A stretch of DNA of 64,000 nt from Serinus canaria. Its lineage: Eukaryota; Chordata; Aves; Passeriformes; Fringillidae. Below, piece by piece: positions 35,346-46,599 of this stretch. The DNA lies in the NCBI RefSeq assembly GCF_022539315.1, contig NC_066313.1, positions 22,853,059 to 22,917,058 of the forward strand. Reading direction: 5' to 3'. The notes beneath the pieces are model-generated. The model was not told where the DNA came from, did no database searches, and saw only the letters and a list, made by a program, of their open reading frames with translations. Both the position numbers and the translations under genes were made by a program. The stretch's first letter is position 1. Every line of letters starts with the position of its first letter.

Positions 35346-37789
35346 TGCAGGGAAGAAATCATGCAGTGTGCAACATTAAACAGTTTGCTTGAGGCTACCA
35401 GAACGCTGGACCGGCGCAGGGAAGGCTTTAATTTGTGCAGTCCTGGTGCTCTCACCTGACACCAGCCATGGTCCCTGCTGAGCACAAGTGGCCGGGAGGC
35501 TGCCAAAGCTCACTGAGAGCCCTGGCCAGGGAGCAGGGCTGATGCTTCCTTAGCTTTGTCTTAAGAGACAGTGCCCCAGCAGATGAGCATCCTAGTCTGA
35601 AATAGCTCAGCAGTACGGAGAGGGAATTCAGCAGCTCTCAGGGTTCCTCTGGCTGTGCTTTTCCTCTCCGTGCCCATCTCCTGCCTGCCTCGCATGCAGC
35701 TTGCTCATTCCCTTGCTCACACTCGCTCCTTCCTTTCCTCCCTCCCTCCAGCAGTGTCAGGCAGACAAGTGAAGGTTACTGTTTGGCATGTTTGTTTTTG
35801 CATTATTTATCTTGTAGAGGACAGAGTCAGACATCTAGAGGACAGTCTTAGGTCACATGTGAATCCTTCCAAATGGGACTCAATAGCACAACCAGCCAAG
35901 TAGAAAACAGACTTGGACAGCCTCATGGAGGGAGGCAGCATTTGGAAAGGGATGTTGTGCATCTATCTGGCCAAGGAACCTGGCAACACCACAGGTCTGC
36001 CTGTGACCCCACCTTCCTCATTTCTTCTCCTTCTTTTCCAAACACTCCTTAAAGTGGGTACAATCGCTTTCTTTTTTTCCTTTTTTTTTTTTCCCCACTC
36101 CAGAATTAAGGGGTTTTTCAATATTGTATGTTCTTCATATTAATAGGGCTTCAGGGAGCTGGGATCTTCCCTCCACCCCAATTCCCTTCAACAGTTCCTG
36201 AGAGAGCAGTCACTCCCAGGGTAGCCACACACATCTCAGAGGAGCCGTAGAAATCTTACAGGCAAAGTTCTCTTCCCTGTTCCCTCTGAGGCTGCCCTTT
36301 GGAAAGGCTGGTGCCTCAGGACCCCACAAGAAGTGCTCCTGTGGGTGTCCCCTCAGCACTGTCAACTGGGGGAGCCTGGCACTCACAGATTAAGAATCCT
36401 CTCCTCACACATCTTCCAACTCTGTTTCTCTCTGACTCCTCCAGTACTTAATAACAGATAGCTATGCCATACTTCAACAGAACAGAGATTTTATGCTACT
36501 TATTTTTCCCATATTTTCCAGCACATCTAAGTCTCCCTCAATTTCTTATTGAAAATGAAATGGGGACAGTTCTGCTTATACAGCTGGAGATAGTGATCAC
36601 CAGTATACAGAGACTGACTTATCAAGCAGATTCTTAATGCCATAAAATCAATGGGTTTAGAAATTCTATTATCTTGCCTCTGATAGAACGTACCAACTAA
36701 AGAAACTTCTTGCCCTTTTTCTTTTTTTTTTTAAAGCATACTTAAATACAGCATTACTGCTGTCCAAAAACAAGCTTTGCCCATGGTCCTCTAGCTGAAT
36801 ATTACACCAGAGCAAAGGAACAGACAGGTTGCATGGAGAAACAGAAAGGGCAGTTTCTTCTGGGTTTTTTCAGCTATTCTGTGACAGTGATTTGAGGCTG
36901 CTGGATGTCCAGATTTGTCAGCAATAATCATTCCATACTATATAGGGTACAGGACTCTAAGAGAATTACTTTTTCAGGAAAAAAATGCAATAAAACCAAA
37001 TATAGAGCAAGTGCAAACCACAAAAAGCTGCCTGAAAGTAGGACACTAGCAGATCCAGGTGAATGGAGCAGGTTTGGTATGCATGTTCATAGGCCCAAAC
37101 ATCCAAACAAAACAAGAGAGTATGGAAATGAAGGTCTGTGTGTACAACAGAGGAAAGAGAGGGCAGGACACTGGCAAAGGATGGGAAATGGCTGATTCTC
37201 TGGTAAAAATCAAGCAGAACATAAGAAGTCAGCCAGATAAGATCTAAGGGGGGAATCAAATAGGACACAAAGTAAATGACTGCAGCAGGTGGACAGGATG
37301 TTAAGGATGAATCAGACATGAAATAAAATACTTGGGTGAGGGCCATTCAGTGGGACACAAAGGATTTGATTTTTCCCTATAATCAGCCTCCAATATTGAG
37401 CATTTGCGTTAGGTCCCTTAAACTCCACAAAGTGTTGTAAACAGTGCTTAATTGAAAAATAAGTCTTTTCCTTCAGTCATCTTCTTACCCTCCTTCCAAC
37501 TTCCTCCACTTATCAAAAAAAAACCCACCAGAAAAGGTAGGTGGTGGCTTGGCAATTGGATATACAAATGTGCAAATCTGGAAATTATTTTTTTCTAGTT
37601 TGGCAGCATAAGGAAGAAAGAAACCTGAATAAATAGTTTCCACTCAGTGTGATTCAGTATTGTTGTTTGTAGCCTGGTGTTACTGAGTCCCCCCCATCTC
37701 CAGGGCTGAGTGAGATGTGGTGAAGGCAAGGTGCAGGGTAAGTGCTATCATCCTCCCTATCACCTCCATGTCCAAAGAAAATGGACTCC
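35346..37789. other. Non-coding stretch, no supported gene
   Basis: No dispersed repeat recognised. T-rich tracts lie at about 36068-36093 and 36720-36733. The 126-codon minus frame at 36966-37346 and the 96-codon plus frame at 36905-37195 overlap on opposite strands and have no known domain. Confidence 0.5.
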
Positions 37790-38290
37790 AGATAAGTTAA
37801 TGCTTTGCTCTGGATCGTATCAGTGGAGAGCCATCATGCATGCTCTGAAGGAGTGTGATTTAATCATGGAATAAATCCAGAAGGGAGAGGTGTTTTGACC
37901 CGATTAGCCTGTCCCGGCAGCACACTGCTCTATAAATTGTTCTCAGGCAATACCATCAGTGCCTTGTATTGGAAACATGGGCTACTTTCAGCTAACGAAG
38001 GAGGTGCGTGGCTTTGAAGACTGGCATTTCATGCAACAACCAAGCAATCAACTGTGGAAGAAGACAGTAACAGACTGATCAAGATACATTTTCTGTGGCC
38101 TCACAATCAATATATATAGAGGCAGTTTCTGCAGACAGCTTGTGAAGTACCACTTACATGTTATTTAGCTTTGATGTGTCTTGCTGCATCTACATTAAAA
38201 ATGCTTTGTGATCATGAGACTCGATTTCCCCTTCTCATCCAGTCACGCAAATGTTTATAAAAAAAGCTGTCATTGCTGGATTGCACTACC
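37790..38290. promoter_or_regulatory. Candidate conserved non-coding block
   Basis: Repeat-free, with balanced composition and few long homopolymers. It includes phrases such as TGGATCGTATCAGTGGAGAG, GTGTGATTTAATCATGGAAT and CCGATTAGCCTGTCCCGGC, with GATTA/TAATC cores of the OTX/PITX type and an unusual concentration of CpG for the area. No open frame. This is an impression from composition only. Confidence 0.25.
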
Positions 38291-40116
38291 TGATTTCATT
38301 CAGAGGAGAGGCAGTTCAGGTGGGAGACTGAGACAGAATCCATGAACAGTCAGAATAAAAATGAGACTGCCTCTTTAGACTTAGGTTTGTTTGACCAAAC
38401 TGCACAAATCAAAATTTGGATCTGGAAACCTCTCTGGCTTTGTAGAAACTCAGGCCCATGTCCTCTGTGATTAAATCCAACCCCTACTCCTTCCTGGAGA
38501 TGTCTTCTGAGCTGAAATCTAAGGGAGAAGCCAGTCCCCTTGCATGAAAAACATACAAGTTAAAAAAGGTTCTTTGAAGAAGAGAATTTAAAGCAGTGGA
38601 CAACATCTAAAGCAGAAACAGTCAAACAGCAAGATCATTTGCTCTGGATATAATAACGCCTTGCCTTCCTCTCTGTTATCATCAAAAGCTTCTGTGTTTG
38701 TGGGAGAAAATCTCTCCCCCACCACCAGCTCAGTCCTTCCTGCTGTGAGGTCACAGCCCTGTCTCTGTGACACAGATGTCTGTTGCTGGGGTAGTGTTTG
38801 TGCTTTCACAAAATCCGCACAGCAATGACTTCACAAGCAAGGTCATGGAGGAGCAGATGGGCTTGGGAAGAGGGAGGGAGACAGACCCCTTGTTTAAACA
38901 CAAATAGCGGTGATAATTAATTAACCAAAGTAGCAGGGGAAATTATGAAAAGCATGTGAAAGGTAAATGGATTTCTGTTTAGCTGTCTTTCCCAAGAGGC
39001 TAAGTGTCTCAATTGCAGAAGGGAGATCTTTACAATGAACTAATGAAACAAGGACATTTTCCTCTGGTTTCTTCAAGTGGACGCTCCTGGAAAAAAATGA
39101 ACAGAGCCTACACTTTGCCATCCTTCTGTCTTGCCTTCTCATCACCACTTGTTGACCTCAACTAAAAGATCAGTAATTTCTATCAGAATCTTGAGTCCTT
39201 CTATCAGAACCTTGAGTCCCCCTTTTCAGCATACAAGTGCTGTGGTGGGAACAGACAATCATTTAGACAGAAAGTTTATGGTTCTGCAGTGGCTTAACAG
39301 CAAACATGCTCTGTTGATAAAAGAAACTCTTAAACGTTTATTCTTCTCCTGAATGTCAAAGACAAAAACTTGTCTTAAGAGTTGAGCAAGATGGTTTTTT
39401 AGTTTCTTCACATGCACAAGGTTTGTATGATAAGGAATCTGAAGCTCAACTATGCCCTTACCTCCACTAATGCTTTTAGGTTTTGGCACAGCAGTGCTGG
39501 TTCTGCTATATCTGCTGTACACCTTCATGTTGTTGGCAGAGTCATCAGACTTCATTCTAAAATATGAAAGGGCAGGTTACCCAGGTAAGATCAAGGGAAT
39601 CATCTCAATATGTGAGTGAATCCATGGAATACCTCTGAAGAACCTGGACTGCATTGAGAGAGTTTTTCTTTCTTCATCATCTTTTCTCTGTACTGTATTT
39701 GTGTCACACATAGAGGTCAATATACATTCATTCATTTAAGATTTAAGGGGAAAGACAACATTTTGTACATAGTCTCCCTTTTTTTTTTTTTATTCTGTGA
39801 ACCTACAATTCTGCCTTTGATTTTTTCAATGAGAGTAGAGACCCTTAAAAAAAAAAAGAGAATAACAAATTTCTGTGCTTAAAAGAGTAGAAAACCTTAC
39901 CAGAAGATAGGTTTTGTGACTGGCAGGTCTTCATGAAGTTTGGAAAAGCAAACAGCCAAGAAAAACTATTCAGACACATCAAAATGAGTTCAAGGAAACT
40001 CCTTTGTTTGTTTTCTTTCACCTCTTGGCCTCTGTCGATCCAGCAGCTCTATGTTTTCTACTTTTGAGCTGTGAACCTAACACCAACATTGTCACAGCCA
40101 GCATTAGCAACCAGAC
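38291..40116. other. Non-coding stretch, no supported gene
   Basis: GGTGATAATTAATTAACC at about 38908-38925 holds overlapping homeodomain cores. A 98-codon minus frame at 39259-39555 has no recognised domain. A T13-14 run (about 39779-39792) and an A12 run (about 39848) are present. The 21-bp tandem duplication at 39.18 kb is listed separately. Confidence 0.5.
39178..39219. repeat. 21-bp tandem duplication, one mismatch
   Basis: Two adjacent copies of a 21-bp unit starting TTCTATCAGAA and ending TTGAGTCC differ at a single base (T/C). A local slippage duplication, slightly older than the perfect one at 19.23 kb. Confidence 0.95.
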
Positions 40117-40780
40117 TCACAGAACAATGGCTGAGATTGAAAAGTGCCACTGCAGATCATGTAGTCTGTCCCCTTTGGTCAGAGCAAGGTTATCTAGAAA
40201 AAGCTGCTCATGGCAATGTCCAATTTTTAATGTTCTCTCTAAGGATGAAGACTCCATAACTCTCTAAGCAGCCTGTTCTAGTAAGAGCACCCTTGCAGTA
40301 AGAAAAGGGGTTTTCTTACATTTAAATGGAATTTCCTGCATTGCAATTTGTGCTCACTGCCTTTTGTACCTTTTCTGGCTGTCTCCAGTTTTCAATCCAC
40401 TCTGCTGTCCACTTATCTAGTTCATATTTCATCACTTCATCAGTGAGTGGCTTCACAATGACATCAATTATCTCCCTCAGAATTCATGCAAATATCCTAT
40501 CAGATTTCATTGAACCTGTTTGTTTCCAGTTTGTTTAAATATTCTGGTAGTACTCCACCAGAGGTAAGTTGTCATTGTGCCAGTTTTCCCACTGCTCTCA
40601 GTGACCTAAGATATTTCCAAAGGGAAATCTGCCTAGTAAATACCAAGGTGATGGTGTCATTAAGTAGCTTGGTCATTTGCAAATCTTTTGACACCAGGTC
40701 CCTACTCTATTCAGCCCTGGCTCCAAATTTTCCTACAGAGTGTTTTTACAGAAGCCTTGCTGTCTGTAGGGTTAAATTAG
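40117..40780 (-). repeat. CR1 LINE with internal deletions (3' UTR plus ORF2 remnants)
   Basis: The antisense tail TCACAGAACAATGGCTGAGA is followed by the 3' UTR blocks GCAGATCATGTAGTCTGTCC, GATGAAGACTCCATAACTCT and AAGCAGCCTGTTCTAG, to about 40370. It then jumps to ORF2 sequence: CAATCCACTCTGCTGTCCAC, TTATCTAGTTCATATTTCATCA, and after another gap ACAATGACATCAATTATCTC, CCTATCAGATTTCATTGAAC, CCAGTTTGTTTAAATATTCT and GACACCAGGTCCCTACTC. The order matches CR1 read backwards from the tail, with two missing segments, so this is one old copy with internal deletions. The reverse transcriptase region is broken by stops and deletions. The short frames here come from it. Confidence 0.85.
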
Positions 40781-40824
40781 CTGATACTATTAATTGAAGA
40801 GGAGCCCCACCTTGTACATATCAT

Positions 40825-40885
40825 GGTGAGCCATGCTGGTTACGGCTGTCTTCTTTATCAACGTTTCTAATACATGGTCTGGGGG
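40825..40885 (-). repeat. Possible further CR1 ORF2 scrap
   Basis: GTGAGCCATGCTGGTTACGG, then TCTTCTTTATCAACG, resembles antisense CR1 ORF2 ('GAATCCATGCTGACTAC..ACCTTCTT'). In an intact element this block would lie inside the gap of the previous copy, so it is either a rearranged piece or a second insertion. Short and tentative. Confidence 0.35.
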
Positions 40886-41749
40886 TAAGTTACTGCTGCC
40901 TCCTATCAGATAATTAGTCAGTAAATCATTCAACCAACTACAAGGTATATAGCAAGGACAATGTTTCCAAACCATATTATCATCAGACAGTTATACTGCA
41001 CTTTATTGCAAAGGCTTCAGAAGATTTACATACACCCTGTGGAATACTGGCCTTTTTTTACACCTGCTGCTAAAGCACAGCCCTCTTTAGAGGGGAATGG
41101 CTGAGTTTTTTAAAGAGTCATGTTATGGAACAAACTTATCACAGGAAATTGTGCAGAAGACTTTGGTATCTACTTGATATTTTTAAAAGAGTTCAAGGAG
41201 AATAAACAGTCTAAGGTGGAATTTTGCAAGGAGACTGCAGCTAAAAATCAGTCCTTTCAGTTATCAGTTATACCAGGTAACAGTAATAGGACTTTTTACA
41301 GGGGTTTGTAATTAGAGTGCTAGAAAATGCAGGTTAAAAAAAACAATTCTGCAATTTCTTCATATTTCAAACTGAGTTTTACTACATATTTTTGATGCAT
41401 TGCCATCCAAGCACAACTAAACACCACCTCTAAATTAAGCCTGATAGGACAGCTCCTGTGAAAGCCACCAGGAAGAACTAAGAGAGTTAAAATCCTTTTT
41501 GTGATCTCAGAAGAGAGACTGAGTCCCTTTTGTGTCCTTTCTGTGGCTAGTTTTGGTCATAAAAGGGGATGAAGCAAAATTATTGTGTGGCTCTTATGAC
41601 CTGCCCTGCTGGATTAAATTGTGCAATACTGGGGGTGCAGCTAGTGATGGAGTGGAAACAATGCTAATATCTAATTCTAGAAAACAGGCACCATCCATGA
41701 CCAGATCCCACTTTTACATAAATCCCTCTAATGTCACATTACTTTAAAA
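40886..41749. other. Non-coding spacer between CR1 fragments
   Basis: No gene or named repeat. Frames up to about 71 codons, none recognisable. Confidence 0.45.
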
Positions 41750-41874
41750 TCATAGAATCAGATTGATATTGGAAAATACCTATATGATCATTCAGTCCAA
41801 CCATAAACCTAACACTACCAAATTCCACTAAACCAAGTCCCTACGTGCCCCATCTACATATATTTTAAATATCT
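41750..41874 (-). repeat. CR1 LINE 3' end fragment
   Basis: The antisense tail TCATAGAATCAGATTGATATT is followed by GATCATTCAGTCCAACC, ATAAACCTAACACTACCA, CCACTAAACCAAGTCCCTA and CATCTACATATATTTTAAAT. This is the CR1 subfamily form with 'AACCTAGCACTGCCA' and differs from the tail immediately downstream. About 125 bp remain. Confidence 0.92.
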
Positions 41875-41877
41875 CAC

Positions 41878-41918
41878 AGATATTTCACAGAATATTCTGA
41901 GTTGGATGGGAACTTTGT
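41878..41918 (-). repeat. Second CR1 tail, adjacent to the previous one
   Basis: TTTCACAGAATATTCTGAGTTGGATGGGAAC is the start of a different CR1 subfamily (the 'GAATATTCTGAGTTGGAAGGGACC' type) in the same orientation. Only about 40 bases persist. Two tails of different subfamilies side by side imply two insertions, one next to or into the 5' end of the other. Confidence 0.75.
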
Positions 41919-42910
41919 GAAGGGAAGACATCCCAGGATGTGAAGGAGTTGTTTTACCATTCTGTTACCCACCTTCTAGGTTTGGTTCAGTTACCCACAT
42001 AGGAGTAATTTGATTTGCCTCACTGTATGTGAGGTATCTGCACAAGGAGGGCAATTATGACATCAGATCTATGGGAGACCTTCTCTATTCTGAAGCAGGC
42101 AGGACATCCTCAGGCCTTTCGAAAGGTAGCAGATGATTTCTGGTATGTCAACAAAAGTGTTTCAGTTCAGAGCATAAATATGTTAAAGAGGTAAATTGCC
42201 AGGTCATCCCCACTCCCTGAGGCTTGGTTGTGGAGCTGTTAAGGCTGCAGCCTGGATTTTTTTCTATTGAAAATAAGATACACATCACATGTACTCCCCC
42301 TGCTAATAGACATTCAGTTCAAAGCTAGATCTAGTTCAAAGAAAACCTTCTTGAAGTTATTAAATTCAGGTCCTTTTCAACTCTACAAATCTATTCTTAC
42401 AGGTCCACACCATTCCTAATGCAGACACAGCCAAATCAGTAGTCCAGCTCCTTAAGCAGACTATCCTAATTGCAAACCAGGATAACTGCTCTGGCCTAAC
42501 CATGGGATAGTATGTGCATAAGTGAATACAGGAGTACAGGGTGCTCTGACACTGCTGGAATCAAAGATGTGTGTGTGAAGAGAACAGGAACTGGAAGAAT
42601 CATCATGTCAAATCCAGTCAAATCAGAGATTCAGATTTCCATGCATGTCTGAACAGGTCCTTAACAAGGGCAAGCATATTAGTAGTGGCAGTCCCACTGC
42701 TGACATCAGCATCAAAACTGTGCTGCTCCCCATGCCCTCTCATACTCCCAGCAATCTTTAATTGAAAATTACATTCTTGATGTTAAAAAGAACAATATGT
42801 ATTGAGCGGAGGAGAGGTGCTTTTTACTGTCCACTCTACCAAAAATGATGTCTCTGTCACTGGCTTCCCACCTCTGATCCTTGCCCACTTTCCTCCTGAG
42901 AAACAGATAA
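41919..42910. other. Non-coding stretch, no supported gene
   Basis: A phrase near 42360-42402 (AGGTCCTTTTCAACTC, then CTATTCTTA) faintly recalls a plus-strand CR1 tail but is too weak to list as a repeat. No coding signal. Confidence 0.45.
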
Positions 42911-42948
42911 ACACACATACACACACACGCACACACACACACACACAC
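42911..42948. repeat. (CA)n microsatellite
   Basis: About 19 CA units, with one T and one G interruption. Likely length-polymorphic. Alternating purine-pyrimidine DNA of this length may adopt Z-form. Confidence 0.97.
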
Positions 42949-43888
42949 TTCCTCCTTTTTGAAGAAAACCTGCTCTTCCCTCAAGCTCTTTGCTAGCCGA
43001 AATTGAAGTTTTCCAAGCAGAATTAATACCACCTACTTGCAGACCAGTCCCACTTTCCTTGTGCCATTATTATGAGAGAGGACTGTATGAAAAATGACCA
43101 AATAAATATGACTGCCAGGGCTTCTTCAGCTAAGAAGAAGGCCTGCTTTCTTTTTTCATCATCTTACTGTGTGTCTTTGTCCTCTTCCTTCCCTCCCTAT
43201 CCTATGGCAAGTCCACTAAATCACATCTTTGAATACCTATGTTTTAGTTTTCTGCTCATCACCTTTTAGGCCTAAAAAAATTTATGTTCAAGTACACTTC
43301 TAGGACAGTCTAGATCTATTTTTCTTTAAAATTTTACTATGAAATGGTAAATATATTGGGGTGGAATCAGGTACTTCCTGGAGTAAAAAGAGACCTGCAG
43401 AATCAGGGTTTCACAGCTGGATGTACAGTACAGTATATACAAACCTATTTAGAAACAGTGAACAATGATTACTCCCTCCATACACACCCTACTGGCAGAG
43501 GGCAGAGGTGATAGCAACCACAGAAAAAAATCTTTTAAGAGATCCAGTAGAAGCTCCTTGTGAAACCTCCATGAAAACAACACTTGAAAGACCTGAATTT
43601 CTTCCTCCATCAGAAATTACATAGTGGAAGGGATAAAAGTCCTTTTGGAGGTTGCCACAGGAACAGATATTCCAGGTCTGTTGTGCTTAAATGTTACCTT
43701 TTTCTTCAACAAGGAACTCTTCTCAGAGATGCAATACAGTGGCTCCACCGATGTTTGGTGGAGTATAAGGGTTCAACTTCCCCTACAGCCTGGTTTTTTC
43801 CCCATTCAAAAATTCCTAGCGTGACTTTTTGCAGGGGCTGGTGCCACTCAAAAGCAAAGGAAGCTGGTATCAGCCCAGGCACCCCAGA

Positions 43889-43942
43889 AGTGAGATGAGT
43901 GATTCCATCACTCATCTCACTGTCTGCACTCACTGTCTGCAC
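43889..43942. repeat. Perfect 14-bp inverted repeat fused to a 13-bp tandem duplication
   Basis: AGTGAGATGAGTGA (43889-43902), loop TTCCA, then TCACTCATCTCACT (43908-43921): a perfect 14-bp stem. The right arm overlaps a perfect 13-bp tandem pair, TCACTGTCTGCAC at 43917-43929 and again at 43930-43942. The flanks do not extend the stem, so it is shorter than a microRNA precursor. The pattern fits a replication template-switch event followed by slippage. Confidence 0.95.
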
Positions 43943-44613
43943 TGTGCACTCAGCCCTTGACTTCTCATTACCAAAGCTACCAAAAGACAGTCAAATGTTT
44001 TCACACATATGTGCTAAACTTCATACAGCCTCCTCAAAACATGCTAACATCAAGTAGTGATGGACTTGTTGTGATGTAGTCACTGCTACACCAGAGCCAG
44101 ATGAAAAATTCCCTATTAGAGTTTCCTGCAACCACACAAGTCAGTGCCTATGAGGTCGAGAATAAAACCCCTCAAATTTGTTAGCAAAGCAAATAAATTG
44201 GCACTGAAGCTTGAGACTATGAAACAGCATTGTTATAAAGCCTTGACATGCTCAAATCAGAAAGATACAAAACCTGGTCACAGGAGTAGCTATATGCACA
44301 GTTGCTCTCTCTGCTACTAAAAAAGGCAGTGAATAAAAACAAAAGAGAAAAGGAAAGGGCATTTAGATAGCCTTTGAATCCTGTCTGTGTAGCTTTTATT
44401 GCTGTTATAGTTCTGTCTCTGTATAAGCAAAGATATTGGCTATTAACACTATAAAATATTTTTCACTGCTGAGTACACAGGTTTTGTTGAGATGCAATAC
44501 TAAACTATCATACACCTTCCTGTGAATCAAGTAGGCTGTGATTCAGTTTCCTAAATATAAGCAGCTGATGGCATCTTAAGGACCATAGGGTATCCTGCTT
44601 GGGTGTCCTGAAT

Positions 44614-44639
44614 AGCACAGACCCTGTATAGTCTGTGCT
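44614..44639. repeat. 9-bp perfect hairpin
   Basis: AGCACAGAC, loop CCTGTATA, then GTCTGTGCT. The stem is perfect but short and the flanks do not pair. Probably incidental or a template-switch trace. Confidence 0.85.
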
Positions 44640-46599
44640 GGCCTTCAGTGGAATCTCAAATATCCCAGAGTGTGTAAACCAGCAGTAGATACCTGCACAA
44701 AGGTAACCCAGCCACCCTTGTCCTGACCCATTTGGTTCCCAAGCTCCAGAATTTAGAGTTTTTTCACCAATAGCCTACACTACTCATTCATCTCCTATGG
44801 AAAAGAGAGGAAAATAGTTACTGCTAGACTTGGTATATCATAAGGATTTGAGCTTAGGGATGGTCAAAAGAAGAAACTGGCATGGCCAGGCAGGTTCAAA
44901 TTGCTCTGTGTGCACAATTGCATATTTTTTCACACCGCAGTTTAAAATTCAGATAACACACACTGGCTGAAAAGACAGAACTCTTCTGCTAACACTGTAC
45001 CCTCAAATTACCCAAATCTCAAGTTACTAGAGTCCGAGGGTTACAGAAGAGCTGCATAGTAGGCTTTGGAGAATTACAGAAAGGAAGCCTGCTTGGCCCA
45101 CAAGGGTCAGCTCCCAAGTGTATGCCCTTTGTTTTTGCTAAATATGTTTTTTGTTCTTGGGGTATTCATTTGCTTTTTTAATGAGTAACCCATAGAAAGT
45201 CCATGTGAAAATACAGTTTTCCTGGGAGTCTGGGGTTTTTAGTTGCTTGAGGGTACCTGTAGGAATGCTTGCACAGCCACAACTGTCAGTGTATGCAACG
45301 GTTGCAGGTACTGTCGTAGCTCTGAGCTCTTCTAAATTCACTGTTTGTGGAGCTGTGAATGTTTGTGTGCAACCACAGGTGCCCTGCTTTCACTGTTAGG
45401 ACAGACACATGCATTTATATCGGAAAAAAACACCTCCCTCTTATCTACTAGAGTGTTGCACAATGCAAATCCAGCAGCAGCAGCAGAAGGATGCAGATTC
45501 CTGCCTTTCCTCCTCATCCACTCTTTCCCTCCTGTCACTCCGATGATAATGATCCGTGTTGTGGGCATTTGCTGGAAAGCTTAAATGTAACCATTATTTT
45601 TTAGGTTGCTGGAATTGAGGTGGGCGTCGAGAGCTCCAATGAATACAAATAAGCTCAGATCCAAGAAAACTCCATCTTGTCTAATCTTCTCTAAGCAGTA
45701 ATCTGGGAGGCACCTTGCTTGCTCTCATTTTGTATGGAAGGAGAGCAAGCGGGCTGCAGTGCTGGCGTTGCTGAAGTCTGGGTTGATCTCACCTGTTTGC
45801 ATCCTGAGGTCTCCTAATTCTTCCCTACCTCAATAGCTATAATCTGTCCCAAGAAGTAATATTCGCAATGAGACAGTTCCTCCTACTCATTACTGAAGCA
45901 GCAGAGGCACTTTTTTTTTCTTCCTTATTGAGTCCACAAATGTGTGTTCAAAACAGACACAAATCCAAGATGCAAGGCTTGGGATTTTGTTGAAAACTTC
46001 TCCAAATTTTAGATGCAGAGGTTGCATTTGAACCCATTGTTTAAACTTGCTTATTTAAATGAAGAAGTTTACTGCCACTTTTTAAAACACATGAGCTGGA
46101 AGACATGAAATGGTGGGATTTTAATTTTTTTCTAAGGCACTTGGGTATTGATTGTGCAAACCTTGCATGTTATCTCTCATCACATGATGACACCTTTAAA
46201 TGATTGTACACAGTTCTTTTGCAGTTTACCCATCCCAAGTAAGGAACAAAATCCCACAAAAATGATGTTTGTGTAATGGGAGGACCTATCAGGAACAGAA
46301 GGAGGATGAAAGCAATGAGGAATTTATTCTCTTCCATGGTCCAGAAGTGTACAAGTAAAGTGATACTTGTCAAAAGGAAAAATGTGCAAACCCTGGAAAT
46401 AGATACAAAAAACAGTACAAATACTCATTGTTCATATAGTGGCAGGACAACAAAGTAAAAATTAGCAGAAATCCTATACAATGGACATGAATTAGAGATG
46501 CAACATAGTCTGTGTATGGATTAAAAAGGTAAATGAAAACTTGGCTAATTTTTTAACAGCAGTGGTGATACTGAGTGTAGGACAAGGCAGTGTAGCTAA

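Larger units (their letters stand above)
42949..46599. other. Non-coding stretch with local inverted and tandem duplications
   Basis: No supported gene. Frames at 43584-43898 (+, 104 codons) and 43706-43942 (-, 78 codons) overlap and are anonymous. The parts at 45.2-45.85 kb are repeat-free and moderately GC-rich. The hairpin clusters at 43.89 and 44.61 kb are listed separately. Confidence 0.5.

Noticed and set aside
42360..42405. Plus-strand CR1 tail
   Set aside because: Only faint similarity to the terminal 'GGTCCCTTCCAACCCAAA' phrase, with no supporting upstream block.
43889..43921. microRNA precursor or rho-independent terminator
   Set aside because: The stem is only 14 bp with a tiny loop and unpaired flanks. 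Bacterial terminators are irrelevant in this vertebrate DNA, and there is no T run.
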